Positions 20,165-29,810 of a stretch of 64,000 bases of DNA are shown here, in pieces. Made by a program: the position numbers and the translations under genes. The notes beneath the pieces were generated by a model. That model ran no database searches and was not told where the DNA came from. It worked only from the letters and a program-made list of their open reading frames with translations. Numbering within the stretch: the stretch's first letter is position 1; the number at the start of each line of letters is the position of its first letter. Source of the DNA: Oscillospiraceae bacterium (GTDB lineage: Bacteria > Bacillota > Clostridia > Oscillospirales > CAG-272); contig SVTO01000006.1 in NCBI GenBank assembly GCA_015063745.1, forward strand, positions 1-64,000, given 5' to 3'.

Positions 20165-21921
20165 TGGCTAAGGATACAAAGAAAAAAATCCAATGGAAAA
20201 CCGTAGGCGAAGTACTGCAGTACATCCGAAGATACCGTGTCCTTCTGCTGATCTCCATCCTTCTGGCGGCCATAACCGTCGTGCTGACCCTGTACATCCC
20301 GATTCTGGTAGGCCGTGCCATCGACTGTGCTGTCGGCGCGGGCAATGTGGATTACGATGGGATATTCGACAATCTGATCAAAATCTGCATAGCCGTTGCG
20401 GCCACATCCGTCGCCCAGTGGTGCATGAACATTATCCATAACCGCATTACCTATCAGGTGATCCGCGACATCCGCAGCGAAGCCTATGCCAAAATCAGCC
20501 GTATGCCCCTGTCTTTCATCGACAGCCATTCCCACGGGGAAATCGTAAGCCGTGTGATCGCCGATGTGGATCAGTTCGCCGATGGCCTGCTTGTGGGCTT
20601 CTCACAGCTCTTTACAGGGATTGTAACCATCATCGGTACACTGATCTTCATGCTGACCATTCAGCCGATCATCACCATCGTAGTGGTCGTACTGACCCCT
20701 CTGTCCCTGTTTGTGGCATCCTTTATTGCCAAGCGGACTTACGAAATGTTCCGCAAACAGTCCCAGACCCGCGGGGAACAGACGGCGTTTATCAATGAAG
20801 TGATCGGCAACCAGAAGGTGGTTAAGGCATTCTCCAGAGAGGATGAAGTAACCGAAACCTTCGGTGAGATCAACGACCGGCTGGAAAAATATGCGCTGCG
20901 TGCGACTTTCTTCTCGTCTTTAGTCAATCCCACTACCCGTTTTGTCAATAATATCGTATATGCAGCCGTATGTCTTGCCGGTGCGTTCTTCGTCGTTGCG
21001 GGACATATGACGGTAGGCGGCCTGTCCAGCTTCCTGAGCTATGCCAACCAGTACACCAAACCCTTCAACGAAATCTCCGGCGTAATCACAGAGCTGCAGA
21101 ATGCCCTTGCCTGTGCGGACCGGATTTTCTCCCTGATCCGCGAGCCTTCGGAAATCCCGGATGCCCCCGATGCGTCCGTGCTGCAGTCCCCCGCCGGACA
21201 GGTGGATATCTGTGGTGTGCATTTCTCCTATGTACCGGAAAAGCCCCTGATTCAGGACTTCCATCTGTCGGTCAAGCCCGGTCAGCGTGTGGCCATCGTA
21301 GGTCCCACAGGATGCGGAAAGACCACGCTGATCAATTTGCTGATGCGTTTCTATGACGTGAACAAGGGTGAGATTCTGGTGGACGGAGTGGACATCCGCA
21401 CAGTCAAACGGGACAGCCTGCGGGAAAGTATCGGTATGGTTCTGCAGGATACATGGCTGATGGACGGGACAGTCCGCGATAATATCGCCATGGGCAGGGA
21501 AGCAACGGATGAAGAAATCCGCGAAGCCGCCCGTGCCGCCCATGCCCACAGCTTCATCAAGCGTCTGCCGAAGGGCTACGATACCGTGATCGGGGAAGAC
21601 AAAGGCGGCCTCTCCCAGGGACAGCGCCAGCTCCTCTGCATCGCCCGTGTCATGCTCCGCGTACCGCCCATGCTGATTCTGGACGAAGCCACCTCCTCCA
21701 TCGATACCCGTACGGAAATGAAGATCCAGTCCGCTTTCGCCCGCCTCATGGAAGGCCGTACCAGCTTCATAGTAGCCCACCGCCTTTCTACCATCAAAGA
21801 GGCCGACATGATCCTCGTCATGCAGAACGGTTCCGTGGTCGAAACCGGAACCCATGATTCTCTCCTGACCCAAAACGGCCCCTACGCCAAGCTGTGGAAC
21901 AGTCAGTTTGCGGGGGATTGA
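20164..21921 (+). CDS. ABC transporter ATP-binding/permease protein (half 2)
   Basis: GPTGCGKTTLINLLMRFYD, LSQGQRQLLCIARVML; start overlaps the stop of half 1. Confidence 0.9.
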   Translation: MAKDTKKKIQWKTVGEVLQYIRRYRVLLLISILLAAITVVLTLYIPILVGRAIDCAVGAGNVDYDGIFDNLIKICIAVAATSVAQWCMNIIHNRITYQVIRDIRSEAYAKISRMPLSFIDSHSHGEIVSRVIADVDQFADGLLVGFSQLFTGIVTIIGTLIFMLTIQPIITIVVVVLTPLSLFVASFIAKRTYEMFRKQSQTRGEQTAFINEVIGNQKVVKAFSREDEVTETFGEINDRLEKYALRATFFSSLVNPTTRFVNNIVYAAVCLAGAFFVVAGHMTVGGLSSFLSYANQYTKPFNEISGVITELQNALACADRIFSLIREPSEIPDAPDASVLQSPAGQVDICGVHFSYVPEKPLIQDFHLSVKPGQRVAIVGPTGCGKTTLINLLMRFYDVNKGEILVDGVDIRTVKRDSLRESIGMVLQDTWLMDGTVRDNIAMGREATDEEIREAARAAHAHSFIKRLPKGYDTVIGEDKGGLSQGQRQLLCIARVMLRVPPMLILDEATSSIDTRTEMKIQSAFARLMEGRTSFIVAHRLSTIKEADMILVMQNGSVVETGTHDSLLTQNGPYAKLWNSQFAGD

Positions 21922-21935
21922 GAATATTGAAAACA

Positions 21936-22140
21936 GGGGAGGGAAAATGCCTTTTTGGGAAAAAGTCATTCTCCCTCCCTCTTTCCAAAAACCTTGAAAA
22001 AGAAGACAGAACCGGAATACTTATTAAACCAAAAAAGACTGCCAATTACGACAGTCTTTTTCTATACCCATTTTTCAAAGTTTTTTGAAGAGAGGGTGCA
22101 GGGAGAGAAACTTTTTTTCAAAAAAAGTTTTTCTCCCTGC
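21936..22140. repeat. Nested dyad-symmetric intergenic element
   Basis: Two hairpins (21936-21979, 22098-22140) plus inverted CTCTTTCCAAAAACCTTGAAAAA / TTTTTCAAAGTTTTTTGAAGAGAG flanking an inner hairpin. Confidence 0.6.
22031..22061. terminator. Intrinsic terminator
   Basis: AAAAAAGACTG-CCAATTACGA-CAGTCTTTTT. Confidence 0.75.
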
Positions 22141-22157
22141 AAAACACCATTATTCAC

Positions 22158-22961
22158 TCAAAAAATCGGAACTACAGCACCGTTGTAGGTGTTGGTGATA
22201 TATTCACGAACGGCGTCGCTGAGGAGGGCGTTAACGAGGGCCTGAATTTTGGGGTTGTTTTCGTTGCCTTCCTTAACTACGAGGATGTTAGCGAAGGTCT
22301 GAGCAGCTTCGGAAGCAACGTCTTCGGATGCGAGGGCATCTTCGGAAGAGAGGTTTGCGCCGAGAGCGTAGTTACCGTTGATAACGGCTACAGCTACTTC
22401 GTCCAGAACGGTGGGCAGCAGAGCGGCTTCCATTTCACGGATGTCGTAGTTGTGGGGGTTATCGATGATATCGTTCTTGGTAGCGGTCAGGCCAACGCCT
22501 TCCTTGAGGGTGAACAGACCCTGAGCGGCCAGCAGCTGGAGAGCGCGGGCTTCATTGGTGGGGTCATTGGGAACGGCGATAGCAGCACCGTCTTCCAGGT
22601 CTGCCAGGCTGTCTACGGTACCCTTGTAGATGCAGTAGGGTTCATAGTGAACGGCTGCAACGGGAACGAGGTGGGTCTTGTTGTTGGTGTTGAAGTCGTC
22701 CAGATAGGGCTTGTGCTGGAAGTAGTTTGCATCTACATCGCCGCTTTCGGTGAAGTCATTGGGAGTGATGTAGTCGGAAACAACTTCGATCTGGAGGGTG
22801 TAGCCCTGTTCAGCCAGAGCGTCCTTGCAGATTTCCAGGATTTCTGCATGAGGAGTGGAGGTAGCAGCTACCTTGATGGTGTTTTCGTCGGTACCGCCGC
22901 AGCTTACCAGAGCAGGCAGAAGCAGAAGAGCGGAGAGGACGAGCGCGATGAGTTTTTTCAT
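22158..22961 (-). CDS. metQ: MetQ/NlpA-type substrate-binding lipoprotein
   Basis: Lipobox MKKLIALVLSALLLLPALVSCGG; VDANYFQHKPYLDDFN. Confidence 0.9.
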   Translation of the reverse strand: MKKLIALVLSALLLLPALVSCGGTDENTIKVAATSTPHAEILEICKDALAEQGYTLQIEVVSDYITPNDFTESGDVDANYFQHKPYLDDFNTNNKTHLVPVAAVHYEPYCIYKGTVDSLADLEDGAAIAVPNDPTNEARALQLLAAQGLFTLKEGVGLTATKNDIIDNPHNYDIREMEAALLPTVLDEVAVAVINGNYALGANLSSEDALASEDVASEAAQTFANILVVKEGNENNPKIQALVNALLSDAVREYITNTYNGAVVPIF

Positions 22962-22992
22962 AGTGGTATTCTCCTTTTTAATTTTTATATTT

Positions 22993-23682
22993 TCATTTGC
23001 CGCGGATTCGCTTGTCACAGATTCGGGCAAGATAGCTGAGGCTTTCCTGCATGATCTGCACCAAAATAATCAGGAGCAGGGATGAAATATACATAATTTC
23101 CGGGGTGAAGCGGTACAGACCGTACTGAATGGCCATCTGACCCAGACCGCCGCCGGCAACCAGATAAGCCATGGGCGTGTAACCGAGGATGGTGGTCAGT
23201 GCAATGGCACAGCCAACCAGCATGGACGGCTTTGCTTCGGGCAGAACGACCTTGAGAATGATCTGCATATTGTTGGAACCCATGGACTGGGCGGCTTCGA
23301 TCACACCTCTGTCCACTTCCTTCAGAGAAGATTCGATCATACGTGCCACAAAGGGAGCCGCCGCTACGACCAGATAGAAGATCAGCGCGCTGTCACCCAT
23401 TTTTGTGCCCACGATGAGCTTGGCCAAAGGCTGGATCATTACCAGCAGAATGATGAAGGGAATGGAGCGGATGATATTCACGATCACACCCATCACCGCA
23501 TTCACGGGCTTGTTGGGGAAAATGCTGTTTTCGGACGTACCGTACAGCAGAACGCCGACGGGGATACCGATGATGTAAGCAAACAGAGTACTGAGCAGGG
23601 TGAGCTTCAGGGTGTCGAAAATCCCTTCACCGTACATTTCCAGCAAACCGTTGCCGAAAGCGTTTGTCAGAAACTCATTCAT
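22993..23682 (-). CDS. metI: Methionine-type ABC transporter permease
   Basis: GIPVGVLLYGTSE, RSIPFIILLVMIQPLAKLIVGT, EAAQSMGSN. Confidence 0.92.
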   Translation of the reverse strand: MNEFLTNAFGNGLLEMYGEGIFDTLKLTLLSTLFAYIIGIPVGVLLYGTSENSIFPNKPVNAVMGVIVNIIRSIPFIILLVMIQPLAKLIVGTKMGDSALIFYLVVAAAPFVARMIESSLKEVDRGVIEAAQSMGSNNMQIILKVVLPEAKPSMLVGCAIALTTILGYTPMAYLVAGGGLGQMAIQYGLYRFTPEIMYISSLLLIILVQIMQESLSYLARICDKRIRGK

Positions 23683-24673
23683 GGTTATCTACCTCCTCAT
23701 AAAGAATGGACCGGCTGTCCAGATACTGACGGATTCGGGTAACAGCACCTTCATCGTCGGGCAGCTGCAGAAGCATCTGACCATAGGCTTTCCCGCCGAT
23801 GTTCTTGGTATCCGCCCCCAGAATATTCACCGCCGTATGACATTCCAGAGAAAGATTGGAAATCACAGGCTCGAAGGAGGATTGTCCGTCGAATACCAGC
23901 CGGATTACGGTGTTGCCGTGTACTTCGGCCACAGCGGCATTCTTCGGCAGAATCAGTTCCTTGGCAATCTCGGACTTGGGCATTATGAAAATGTCCTTCA
24001 CCAGCCCACATTCCGCAACTGTACCGCGATCCAGTACCGCCACCTTGTTGCAGATCTGCTCCACAACCTTCATTTCATGGGTGATGACGATAATGGTAAC
24101 GCCCATTTTCTGGTTGATTTCCTGCAGGAGCGCCAGAATGGAACGGGTGGTGTTGGGGTCAAGCGCGCTGGTGGCTTCATCGCAGAGCAGTACTTCCGGA
24201 TCGGAGGCAAGGGCACGGGCAATGGCCACACGCTGCTTCTGACCGCCGGAAAGCTGTGCGGGGTAGTTGTACATCCGATCCTCCAGTCCTACCACGGACA
24301 GAAGATGCTTCGCCTTTTCCATGGCTTCCTTCTTGGGTATGCCGGCGATTTCCAGAGGATAACATACGTTCTTCAGAGCGGAACGCTGTGCCAGCAGGTT
24401 GAAGTTCTGGAAGATCATGGAGATGGAACGTCTGGTCTGCAGAAGCTCCTTGTTGGAGAGGGTAGCAAGATCGGTCCCTTTGAAAAGAACCTTACCGGAG
24501 GTGGGTTTTTCCAGGAAGTTGATACAGCGGACCAGCGTGGACTTGCCGGCGCCGGATAAACCGATGATCCCGAAAATATCTCCTTTTTCCACAGTCAGGG
24601 ACACATCCCGTACCGCTTCCACCTCGGCCTTGTCGGTCTGGAAGGTTTTTGAAACGTGCTGCAGTTCAATCAA
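23675..24673 (-). CDS. metN: Methionine-type ABC transporter ATP-binding protein
   Basis: [71 protein letters not shown]-terminal NIL-like domain. Confidence 0.93.
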   Translation of the reverse strand: MIELQHVSKTFQTDKAEVEAVRDVSLTVEKGDIFGIIGLSGAGKSTLVRCINFLEKPTSGKVLFKGTDLATLSNKELLQTRRSISMIFQNFNLLAQRSALKNVCYPLEIAGIPKKEAMEKAKHLLSVVGLEDRMYNYPAQLSGGQKQRVAIARALASDPEVLLCDEATSALDPNTTRSILALLQEINQKMGVTIIVITHEMKVVEQICNKVAVLDRGTVAECGLVKDIFIMPKSEIAKELILPKNAAVAEVHGNTVIRLVFDGQSSFEPVISNLSLECHTAVNILGADTKNIGGKAYGQMLLQLPDDEGAVTRIRQYLDSRSILYEEVDNHE

Positions 24674-24731
24674 AACAGTTACCTCACTTTGATGAGTTTC
24701 GTGCCGGAAAACGGGTAATTCCGACAGTATG

Positions 24732-24764
24732 AAAAAAGTCCGGAAACAGCAGTGATTCCCGGAC
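24732..24764 (-). terminator. Leader terminator/attenuator upstream of metN
   Basis: Minus strand GTCCGGGAA-TCACTGCTG-TTTCCGGAC-TTTTTT (9-bp stem with one G-U). Confidence 0.75.
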
Positions 24765-24790
24765 GGATTGGTATGGGCAACAGCATAACC

Positions 24791-24901
24791 TCAGCAAATA
24801 CCGCAGGCACGACAAGAAGACCAGACCAGAATCGTCCGGGTTCCAAACATTCGACCGCAACGGAAATTGTTTCTGACCAGCAGTTCAAAATAGTTCTTCA
24901 C
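24791..24901 (-). CDS. Putative Cys-rich leader peptide, 36 aa
   Basis: Not in the ORF track (GTG start): VKNYFELLVRNNFRCGRMFGTRTILVWSSCRACGIC*; upstream AAGGAGG. Confidence 0.6.
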   Translation of the reverse strand: MKNYFELLVRNNFRCGRMFGTRTILVWSSCRACGIC

Positions 24902-24945
24902 AACCGTGCCTCCTTATACAGTATTTTGCCTTAAATTACTTTTTC

Positions 24946-24974
24946 ATTATACCACGCTTCGCATAGCTTGTCAA
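24946..24974 (-). promoter_or_regulatory. Exact-consensus sigma-70 type promoter for the metNIQ leader
   Basis: Minus strand TTGACA-N17-TATAAT. Confidence 0.85.
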
Positions 24975-25032
24975 GAGGATTTCAAAAAAATGGAAGGATC
25001 AGGCATACTCTGCATGGGGAAAAGGCAGCTTC

Positions 25033-25695
25033 TCACATATGAAACCGGCTGGAAAGCTCGGAGGAGAAGGTATGCCAGCGGAACAGCACCTGGAAACAGA
25101 GCAGCAGCACGCCGATACTGATACAGATGGCGGAAAAAGGACGTGCGCCGGAGATACCGGCGAAGAAAAGTACCGCGGTGATCACCGTACCGATCATGCT
25201 GGAAATGAAGTAGATCCCGTAAGCCGATGCGTTCCGTCTGTCCACAATGGACATGACAAAGTAGAACACATTCAGGGAAGCGGTGGTGATGGGCAGAACA
25301 TAATTGATGCTCCAGAACCGCCATCCGGTGATCTTGTCCCAGATCAGACAAAGAATGAAGGAAATAATCGCTTCGTAAAGAATATTCTTCGGGATATTCC
25401 GACGTTTCCGGTAGCCGACATTCAGGATGATCCATGCACAGATCACGGAAAGGGTCAGAGGAATATACAGATTGAGGTGGGGAATGAACGCCAGGTTGAT
25501 GATGTTGATCACCAGAATGGCGGCAATGGCGGCAAAGGTGGAGATGCGGAACAGCAGATCGTAGTACATCCGGGTGGGAATGGTGGGATATACGCCGAAC
25601 TCTTCCGTTTCCGTGTCCGAAATTCTTTTGCCGCATAAGGGACAGTACCTGCGCTCACCGCAGATCTGTACACCGCATTTTTCGCAATATAACAT
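25033..25695 (-). CDS. Membrane protein with N-terminal zinc ribbon (DUF6320-like)
   Basis: MLYCEKCGVQICGERRYCPLCGKRI followed by several hydrophobic segments. Confidence 0.75.
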   Translation of the reverse strand: MLYCEKCGVQICGERRYCPLCGKRISDTETEEFGVYPTIPTRMYYDLLFRISTFAAIAAILVINIINLAFIPHLNLYIPLTLSVICAWIILNVGYRKRRNIPKNILYEAIISFILCLIWDKITGWRFWSINYVLPITTASLNVFYFVMSIVDRRNASAYGIYFISSMIGTVITAVLFFAGISGARPFSAICISIGVLLLCFQVLFRWHTFSSELSSRFHM

Positions 25696-25724
25696 AAAAT
25701 TTCCTTTCTGATGGTCGGGATGGG

Positions 25725-27041
25725 TTATTCCTCAAAACCGTGTAGGGATTTCGGGGTATAGCTGGCGGCAATCGTCAGGGAAGGATCGACTGCGGCAATA
25801 CGACGGAAAAACGCACGTTCCACTTCACGTCCCGCCATGACGCCGGAGAAAGCGATGGTCATTTCATCCCCGTAGGAACAAAGGCAGACCTGCTTGAAAG
25901 GCGTGCTGTTGGCAATCATAAATCGTTTGATCAGGGGAGCGATGGGTGCGGGCATATCGATTCTGCCGATGTTGGACAGGCATATGGTACGATGCTTCAG
26001 CGTACGCTTCTGGGAACGGGACATGACGATATTCTTGATCGCCAGGGGCGCAATACGCACGAAGAAATTCTTTTCCAGACCCACCTGACGGTCGATGATT
26101 TCCAGCAGGTTTTCCTTGGTCAGCTGATTGCGGAACGCCGCAGCCACACCGGCACAGATGTTTTCGAATTCCGTACCGCTTTTGGTGAAGTCGTAGAAAA
26201 TATCGATCATCCCGAAGAAGTTCCGTACCGTATCGGAGGGGAAATAGTTCCGCAGATTTACGGGAACGGCAATGCTGACGGGCTTTTTCTGATCTCTGGG
26301 GTCCATGGTGTCGTAAATGCTGGCCACCAGTACAGCGGTCAGAAATACCGTAATGGTTACTGCGTATTCACCGGCGGCTTTTTTGATAGCGGCAGTACTC
26401 GCCCAGCCTTCCGTGATCAGCTGACGGAGATCGGGGGATTTGTGCTCATGCAGATGATATACCTTCTTTTTGCCCTTTCCCAGAACCGCCTGAATACGCC
26501 AGCGGCTTCCGGTCGGAGTGAAATACTGATTAAAGCTGTCGGCCTCCTGCTGTCTCACCGTACCGTCCGAGCCAAGATCAAGACTTGCGATCGTGATTTC
26601 GCTGTGGGCACGCATCAGATAGTGGGCGACGATTGTCCGTAAAAACAGCAGCGCTCCTGTTCCGTCCGTTAGGGCATGGAAAACCTCCAGATGGATGCGT
26701 TCTTTGTAATACAGTACGTCAAACAGCAGATTGGGACGGTTTTTGTCCTGTTCCTTGTCATACAGGGGCTGGAAAGGCGTGGCAGTTTCCTCATGTACTT
26801 TGGCCTTGCGGTTGGTGTTCTCCAGATAGTTCCAGAAAAAACCGTCACGCAGAACACATTTGAACATGGGGAATTCTTCCAGCGCATCTTCCACAGCCAG
26901 CTGCAGAATATCCGGATTGACATTTTCGTTCAGCTGACAGGTGATGCGGAATACTTCGCTGTCCTCTCTCGTGACCAGTGCGGGGAAAATCTTGGCGGCG
27001 TTATCCAGACGCTGCCAGCGGATGACTTTATCTTTCCACAT
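25725..27041 (-). CDS. Condensation/acyltransferase-fold protein (alcohol acetyltransferase-like)
   Basis: FHALTDGTGALLF (HxxxDG type motif) in a CoA-dependent acyltransferase-like fold. Confidence 0.7.
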   Translation of the reverse strand: MWKDKVIRWQRLDNAAKIFPALVTREDSEVFRITCQLNENVNPDILQLAVEDALEEFPMFKCVLRDGFFWNYLENTNRKAKVHEETATPFQPLYDKEQDKNRPNLLFDVLYYKERIHLEVFHALTDGTGALLFLRTIVAHYLMRAHSEITIASLDLGSDGTVRQQEADSFNQYFTPTGSRWRIQAVLGKGKKKVYHLHEHKSPDLRQLITEGWASTAAIKKAAGEYAVTITVFLTAVLVASIYDTMDPRDQKKPVSIAVPVNLRNYFPSDTVRNFFGMIDIFYDFTKSGTEFENICAGVAAAFRNQLTKENLLEIIDRQVGLEKNFFVRIAPLAIKNIVMSRSQKRTLKHRTICLSNIGRIDMPAPIAPLIKRFMIANSTPFKQVCLCSYGDEMTIAFSGVMAGREVERAFFRRIAAVDPSLTIAASYTPKSLHGFEE

Positions 27042-27975
27042 TCGTTACTCCAAGAAATTGTTTGATATGTCGGTAAATTCTGCGGGTAATGGGTGTGTTC
27101 GGGGGAAGGCTGAACATACCGTGGATACCGTTTGGTACAAAACAGTATTTCAGCGGAACGCCGGCCTGGTACAACCGTCTGCCCAGCTCCTCGCCTTCGT
27201 CCCGCAGAGGATCAAACTCCATGGTAACGATCAGCGTTTCCGGCAGACCGGAATAGTCTGTACTGCGCAGCGGGGAAAAATACGGATTGGTATAATCTTC
27301 TTCGGCGGAAACATAGAGTGCCATATAGTCCTGCAGCTTTTTGACCGTCAGCAGATAATCCATGCCGTTTTCGTATACCGAAGGGAAGGGTACATCTTCT
27401 CTGTAATCACACCATGCGGCCGGATAGATCAGCATCTGCTTACAGGGCATAACGCCACCCCTGTCCCTGGCCATCAGGCAGGACACAAAACAAAGGGTAC
27501 CGCCTGCACTATCACCGCAAAGCACGGTCTGGGCAGGGTCGGTCTGATACCAGTCCTCACAGTGCGCCATGATCTGCTGAACGGCAGCATAGCAATCCTC
27601 GGGGCCGGCGGGAAAGGGATTTTCGGGCGCCAGTCTGTAGTCCACCGCCAGTACCTTGTAGCCGGTCTGTATGGCCAGATTGGCACAGATGTGGCTGTAG
27701 CTGTCGAAATCTCCGGTCACGAATCCGCCGCCGTGGAAAAATAACATCAGGGGCGCAATTTTTCCGTCCCGGCTGAATGCACGCACGAGAATATCCCGTT
27801 CGGGCATTCCGTAATCCGCGGGAAGGTGGAGAATCCGTTCCATCATATTGCAGGAAAACCTGTTGTAATAAGGCCGCGTACTTTTTTCAAACTGCCGCGT
27901 TTTGTCGTAATTGTGCAGCAGGTCGGCATCATACCGTGAAAGTGCGCTGAGAGCTTTTTGCACGATTTTATTCAT
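27028..27975 (-). CDS. Alpha/beta hydrolase (HSL-type esterase)
   Basis: LMLFFHGGGFVTGD, VDYRLAPENPFPAGPEDC, GDSAGG; start MNKIV at 27975. Confidence 0.88.
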   Translation of the reverse strand: MNKIVQKALSALSRYDADLLHNYDKTRQFEKSTRPYYNRFSCNMMERILHLPADYGMPERDILVRAFSRDGKIAPLMLFFHGGGFVTGDFDSYSHICANLAIQTGYKVLAVDYRLAPENPFPAGPEDCYAAVQQIMAHCEDWYQTDPAQTVLCGDSAGGTLCFVSCLMARDRGGVMPCKQMLIYPAAWCDYREDVPFPSVYENGMDYLLTVKKLQDYMALYVSAEEDYTNPYFSPLRSTDYSGLPETLIVTMEFDPLRDEGEELGRRLYQAGVPLKYCFVPNGIHGMFSLPPNTPITRRIYRHIKQFLGVTNVER

Positions 27976-28164
27976 ACTGTACCTGCCTTTGCAGAGCCTG
28001 TGGGTCAAGTTTCCGATTCGTATATAGTTTACCATATTTGACAAAGAAATGCAAGAGAGTGTGTATCATCCCCCGCATATTTTATTCCACAGGAGGGAAA
28101 GGATAAAGAAAAACCGACGGTTTCACGGGCGGATACTGCCGGAATCCGGAGAAAGGAATTGGGT

Positions 28165-28785
28165 ATGAAAGCCATAGACCACATATTGCTCGGATACTAT
28201 TTTGCCATGAAATACGGCCTTGAGAGAGGTGAGAAAACGGTATTCCTTCTCGGCAGCATCGCGCCGGATCTGAACCCGTTCACTTACCTGACGGCCAGCC
28301 GGAATCATCTCCTGCGCGGGCACAGCTACACATTCAAAAAAAAGAAAATGGCGAAACTCTTTGACGGCGGCAGAAAACATACACTGTTCTGGTGGTACCG
28401 GGTGGGGCGGATGTGTCATTATCTGACGGATTCCTTCACCGCCGCCCATGATGAAAAACGGAAAATGTCCCTGCCAAGCCACAAAGCCTACGAGCACAGC
28501 CTGCACCGCCGCTTTCCCCAGATTCTCCACATCCACATCCGCCGCTCTTCCCGGAAGAAGCCGGCATTTCCGGAGAAACCCAGCACCCGTATCGCGGCAT
28601 TGCGGAAACAGTACGAAGCCGCAGAACAGAGCGTGGAAACGGATGGGTATATGATTCTGGCGGCAGTGGAAAGTGTGCTGGATGTCCTGACCGCACCGGC
28701 AGAAACACAGAAGAAAATCCGCCGCAGCTGCATATTCCCGCGTGCAGAGGCGCATACTATACCGACAAGAATAAAAAAGAGGTAA
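28165..28785 (+). CDS. Zinc-dependent phospholipase C-like family protein
   Basis: MKAIDHILLGYYFAMKYGL, LLGSIAPDLNPF, RGHSYTF, MCHYLTDSFTAAHDE. Confidence 0.65.
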   Translation: MKAIDHILLGYYFAMKYGLERGEKTVFLLGSIAPDLNPFTYLTASRNHLLRGHSYTFKKKKMAKLFDGGRKHTLFWWYRVGRMCHYLTDSFTAAHDEKRKMSLPSHKAYEHSLHRRFPQILHIHIRRSSRKKPAFPEKPSTRIAALRKQYEAAEQSVETDGYMILAAVESVLDVLTAPAETQKKIRRSCIFPRAEAHTIPTRIKKR

Positions 28786-28790
28786 AGTGC

Positions 28791-29810
28791 ATGAATCTCA
28801 TACCGTCCAGACCTGTATATATCCGATCCTGGGGCAGTGTTGTCGGGAAAAAGGAATACGAAGGCCCCCTCGGCAGGCAGTTCGACAGTCACGATGTCAC
28901 GGACACCTTCGGCAAGGATACCTTTGAGAAAACCGAAGCGGAAATGCAGCGTCTTGCCCTGGATGCGGCTCTGGCCAAAGGAAAATACCGGCCGGCGGAT
29001 ATTACTGCCCTGTTCGCGGGGGATCTGGTCAACCAATGCATTGCATCCCACTACGGACTGCTGCCGTTTGCGATCCCCTTTGTCGGTCTGTTCGGTGCCT
29101 GCTCCACAGCAGCGGAAGGGCTCATGCTTTCCTCCCTGCTGACCGGTGCATATGCCAACCGATGCGCATCCGTGACCTCCTCCCATTTCTGTACAGCCGA
29201 GAGACAGTTTCGTTACCCCCTGGAATACGGCGGCCAAAGACCACCCACAGCCCAATGGACGGTAACGGGGGCGGGAGCTTTTGTCTGTACCTCGGTACGT
29301 GAGGATTTCCGTGAATACACGGGAACGTATCTGCCGCGGATCATGGATGTGATGCCGGGACGGATGGTGGACGGTGGGATCAACGATGCGAACAATATGG
29401 GCGCAGCCATGGCACCGGCGGCACTGGATACACTGGACCGATATTTCGCCAACGGGCATAAACCGGAGGAATTTGATCTGATCGTAACGGGGGATCTGGG
29501 CAGGGAAGGCAGTGCCATCCTCGGGGATCTGTCGGAAGCGAAACATCTGGGTATCACGGAAAAACTGACGGACTGCGGCAAACGGATCTACGATATGGAA
29601 ACCTCGGACATCCATGCCGGCGGATCGGGATGCGGATGCAGTGCGGTGGTGCTGGCGGCGGAACTGCTTGGCGGGATTGCAGACGGAACTCTGCGGGACA
29701 TTCTGTTTGTGGGCACCGGTGCGTTGATGAATTCCATGTCGCTGTATCAGGGACAGACGATCCCGGGGATTGCCCACGCGGTACACATCCGTGGGGAGGC
29801 GAAGGTATGA
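28791..29810 (+). CDS. spoVAD: Stage V sporulation protein AD
   Basis: Thiolase-like SpoVAD: FDSHDVTDTFGKDTFEKTE, GACSTAAEGLMLSSLL, DIHAGGSGCGCSAVVLAAELL. Confidence 0.92.
   Translation: MNLIPSRPVYIRSWGSVVGKKEYEGPLGRQFDSHDVTDTFGKDTFEKTEAEMQRLALDAALAKGKYRPADITALFAGDLVNQCIASHYGLLPFAIPFVGLFGACSTAAEGLMLSSLLTGAYANRCASVTSSHFCTAERQFRYPLEYGGQRPPTAQWTVTGAGAFVCTSVREDFREYTGTYLPRIMDVMPGRMVDGGINDANNMGAAMAPAALDTLDRYFANGHKPEEFDLIVTGDLGREGSAILGDLSEAKHLGITEKLTDCGKRIYDMETSDIHAGGSGCGCSAVVLAAELLGGIADGTLRDILFVGTGALMNSMSLYQGQTIPGIAHAVHIRGEAKV

Noticed and set aside
24674-24940. SAM riboswitch or T-box upstream of metN
   Set aside because: Expected conserved SAM-I or T-box elements not seen; the Cys-rich leader peptide plus terminator explains the region better.
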